From Acidobacteriota bacterium (GTDB taxonomy: Bacteria; Acidobacteriota; Terriglobia; UBA7540): a stretch of DNA of 7,442 bases. This document shows, in pieces, positions 5,985 through 7,442 of this stretch. How positions within the stretch are numbered: position 1 is the stretch's first letter; each line of letters opens with the position of its first letter. The notes below the pieces were generated by a model. The model was not told where the DNA came from. It saw only the letters and a program-made list of their open reading frames with translations, and ran no database searches. The DNA is taken from assembly GCA_021828225.1 (NCBI GenBank), contig JAKASH010000137.1:1-7442 (forward strand), in the 5' to 3' direction. Both the position numbers and the translations under genes were made by a program.

Positions 5985-7223
5985 TCAAAATTGCTCCAGG
6001 AATTTCACGTCGCTCTGCTGGAAAAGCTGAATGTCATTGATGTCGTACTTCATCATGGCGAAGCGTTCCACGCCCAGCCCGAATGCCCATCCTGAATAAC
6101 GCTCCGGGTCGATGCCGCCATGACGCAATACTTCCGGATGCACCATGCCGCACCCCATCACTTCGACCCAGCCGCTCTCCTTGCACACCCTACAGCCCTG
6201 CCCGCCGCAAAACACGCAGCTGATCGACAGCTCGCCGCTTGGCTCCGTAAAAGGGAAAAAGCTTGGGGAAAAGTTGGTTTTGATCTTGTCGCCGAAAAAC
6301 TTTTTGGCGAAGTAATCGAGCGTTCCTTTCAGGTCCGCAAAGCTGATGTCCGTGTCAACGGCCAGACCTTCGACCTGGTGAAACATCGCCGAGTGGGTGG
6401 AGTCCGGATTCTCGTGCCGGTAGGCCTTTCCGGGGCAGATGATATAGAGCGGCGCGCCGTGCTTTTCCATGGCGCGAATCTGCACGGGAGAAGTGTGGGT
6501 ACGCAACAAAGTCTCGGAATTAACGTAAAGCGTGTCCCAGTCATCCCGCGCCGGATGGCTTTCCGGAATATTGAGGGCGTCAAAGTTGTAATAAACCGAT
6601 TCGATCTCCGGTCCCGACTCGATTGCAAAGCCAAGTCCCAGAAAGATGTCCTCGATTTCTCGCATGACCCGGGTGACCGGATGAATCGAGCCCAGCGGCC
6701 GCCGGTGGCCCGGCAACGTCAGGTCAGGACCTGCAGTCTCCGCCACCCCGGACTCGCCGAGAGAAGGAAGTGGAAGCTGGCCGGCCGCGGAACGTTTCCC
6801 CTGGCGTTTGGCCGTGGGCCTGAGCGGGATGGATTTCAATAACTCGTCAATTTCAAGTGACACCGAAGCTTTGCGGAGTTCATTGAACACCCGGCCGACC
6901 GCCGGCTTCAATTCCTTCGGCGCCGGCTTCAGCCAGTGCTCGTCGATCAGGGAAACAACCCCGCCCTTGCGCGCAAGCCAGCGATCTCGCAGCTCTTTGG
7001 CCATCAGGCCGCGTTCGTGCTCATCGGCCGCACCCCGTGCCATCAGCGCCTGCCGCTCGTCGTTCAGAGCGTCAGTGACCTCGGCAAAGAGCTCGCCGAT
7101 AGCCTCAGGTGTTCTTGCACCCAGATCTTTCAGCGTTTTGCTGGTTTTTTCGTCAATCGACATCCGGGACCGCGTACGTACACGTTTGAGGGGAATCCGA
7201 CGATCGGCTTCGGATCCGGACAT
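5985..7223 (-). CDS. pheS: Phenylalanine--tRNA ligase alpha subunit
   Basis: This is the catalytic subunit of the alpha2-beta2 synthetase that charges tRNA-Phe with phenylalanine using ATP in the cytoplasm. It has 412 residues, longer than the usual 330-350. The N-terminal coiled-coil arm covers about 40-135 (key LRDRWLARKGGV at 78-89). The class II core follows from TLPG at 169. Motif 2 is YRHENPDSTHSAMFHQVEG (268-286); FPFTEPSGE is at 323-331; motif 3 is GWAFGLGVERF (378-388), where A380 matches the Ala that shapes the Phe pocket in E. coli. A CX2CX4CX2C knuckle (C336, C339, C344, C347) replaces the short E. coli loop; other bacterial PheS also carry it. The ATG at 7223 was chosen because AAAGG and AGG lie just upstream; Met21 (7163) has no Shine-Dalgarno and is the alternative. 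Residues 133-168 form a long polar linker. The stop is TGA. Confidence 0.98.
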   Translation of the reverse strand: MSGSEADRRIPLKRVRTRSRMSIDEKTSKTLKDLGARTPEAIGELFAEVTDALNDERQALMARGAADEHERGLMAKELRDRWLARKGGVVSLIDEHWLKPAPKELKPAVGRVFNELRKASVSLEIDELLKSIPLRPTAKRQGKRSAAGQLPLPSLGESGVAETAGPDLTLPGHRRPLGSIHPVTRVMREIEDIFLGLGFAIESGPEIESVYYNFDALNIPESHPARDDWDTLYVNSETLLRTHTSPVQIRAMEKHGAPLYIICPGKAYRHENPDSTHSAMFHQVEGLAVDTDISFADLKGTLDYFAKKFFGDKIKTNFSPSFFPFTEPSGELSISCVFCGGQGCRVCKESGWVEVMGCGMVHPEVLRHGGIDPERYSGWAFGLGVERFAMMKYDINDIQLFQQSDVKFLEQF

Positions 7224-7226
7224 GGT

Positions 7227-7442
7227 TTAGCCTGCCTTTAAGGCTGTCTTAACCCGGCTTGAAAGCTCGGCAAACGCCGGCTGGTCGAGAGCAGCCATGT
7301 CGGCAAGGGCCTTGCGGTCAAGTTCGACACCCAGCTTCTTCATCCCGTGAATAAACTGGCTGTAGGTCAGCTCATTCTGCCGGGCGGCCGCACCGATCCT
7401 GACAATCCAGAGACGGCGAAAATCCCTTTTCCGGCGCCGACG
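7227..7442 (-). CDS. rplT: 50S ribosomal protein L20, C-terminal part (partial)
   Basis: Reading the minus strand from the window edge gives 71 in-frame codons ending in TAA at 7229-7227. The peptide starts [20 protein letters not shown], continues through [20 protein letters not shown] and ends VKTALKAG. The [15 protein letters not shown] block followed by the YS-F-HG-KK-G-ELDRK-LAD block is diagnostic of bacterial L20, a 23S rRNA-binding protein needed early in large-subunit assembly. L20 is usually about 115-120 residues, so roughly the first 45 residues lie beyond the window. The gene sits directly upstream of pheS, as in many bacteria (infC-rpmI-rplT-pheST). Only 3 nt separate its stop from the pheS ATG, so the pheS ribosome-binding site lies inside the last rplT codons. 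Confidence 0.97.
   Translation of the reverse strand, partial: RRRRKRDFRRLWIVRIGAAARQNELTYSQFIHGMKKLGVELDRKALADMAALDQPAFAELSSRVKTALKAG

Noticed and set aside
6120..6842. A 240-codon plus-strand open frame opposite pheS
   Set aside because: It lies wholly antisense to a strongly conserved synthetase gene, has no recognisable motifs and no convincing ribosome-binding site; it is a shadow of GC-rich codon use.
1..7442. CRISPR array, tRNA or rRNA genes, insertion sequence, phage or defence genes
   Set aside because: No regularly spaced repeats, tRNA-like cloverleaf, transposase or integrase motifs, or defence-type domains were seen; nearly all of the sequence is accounted for by conserved housekeeping genes.

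Overview
The window is ordinary bacterial chromosome. Everything that looks like a gene lies on the minus strand, so it is read here from the high coordinates down. Protein style and gene order (rplT-pheS-pheT, a short coiled-coil protein, zapA, a YmdB-type phosphodiesterase, then uppS-cdsA-dxr) best fit an Acidobacteriota genome, probably a soil or metagenome lineage. That placement is inference from remembered synteny and from the short PheT architecture, not from a database search. The DNA is moderately GC-rich by eye.

Layout in transcription order. (1) 7442-7227: the last 71 codons of rplT (ribosomal protein L20), cut by the window edge. (2) 7223-5985: pheS, the alpha subunit of phenylalanyl-tRNA synthetase, 3 nt after rplT. 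(3) 5921-3867: pheT, the beta subunit, in a compact form without the usual N-terminal tRNA-binding OB domain. A perfect palindrome sits in the pheS-pheT gap. (4) 3850-3572: a 92-residue coiled-coil protein resembling ZapB. (5) 3510-3211: zapA, with a TTG start. (6) 3118-2324: a YmdB/TIGR00282-type metallophosphodiesterase, also with a TTG start. (7) 2323-2088: the only sizeable non-coding gap, holding several hairpin-forming palindromes. (8) 2087-1305: uppS. (9) 1237-416: cdsA. (10) 419-1: the N-terminal part of dxr, overlapping the cdsA stop by 4 nt and cut by the window edge.

Functionally there are two blocks. The first couples translation genes (L20, PheRS) to Z-ring assembly factors and a YmdB-like enzyme. 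The second is the classical envelope-lipid block: Dxr makes MEP for isoprenoid precursors, UppS builds the C55 carrier used for peptidoglycan, and CdsA makes CDP-diacylglycerol for phospholipids. The palindrome-rich 236-nt gap is the natural boundary between the blocks and the most likely place for transcript termination, re-initiation or processing.

I found no convincing undescribed system. The points worth a second look are the compact PheT, the REP-like palindromes in two gaps, the run of non-ATG starts, and the YmdB gene without a neighbouring RNase Y gene.
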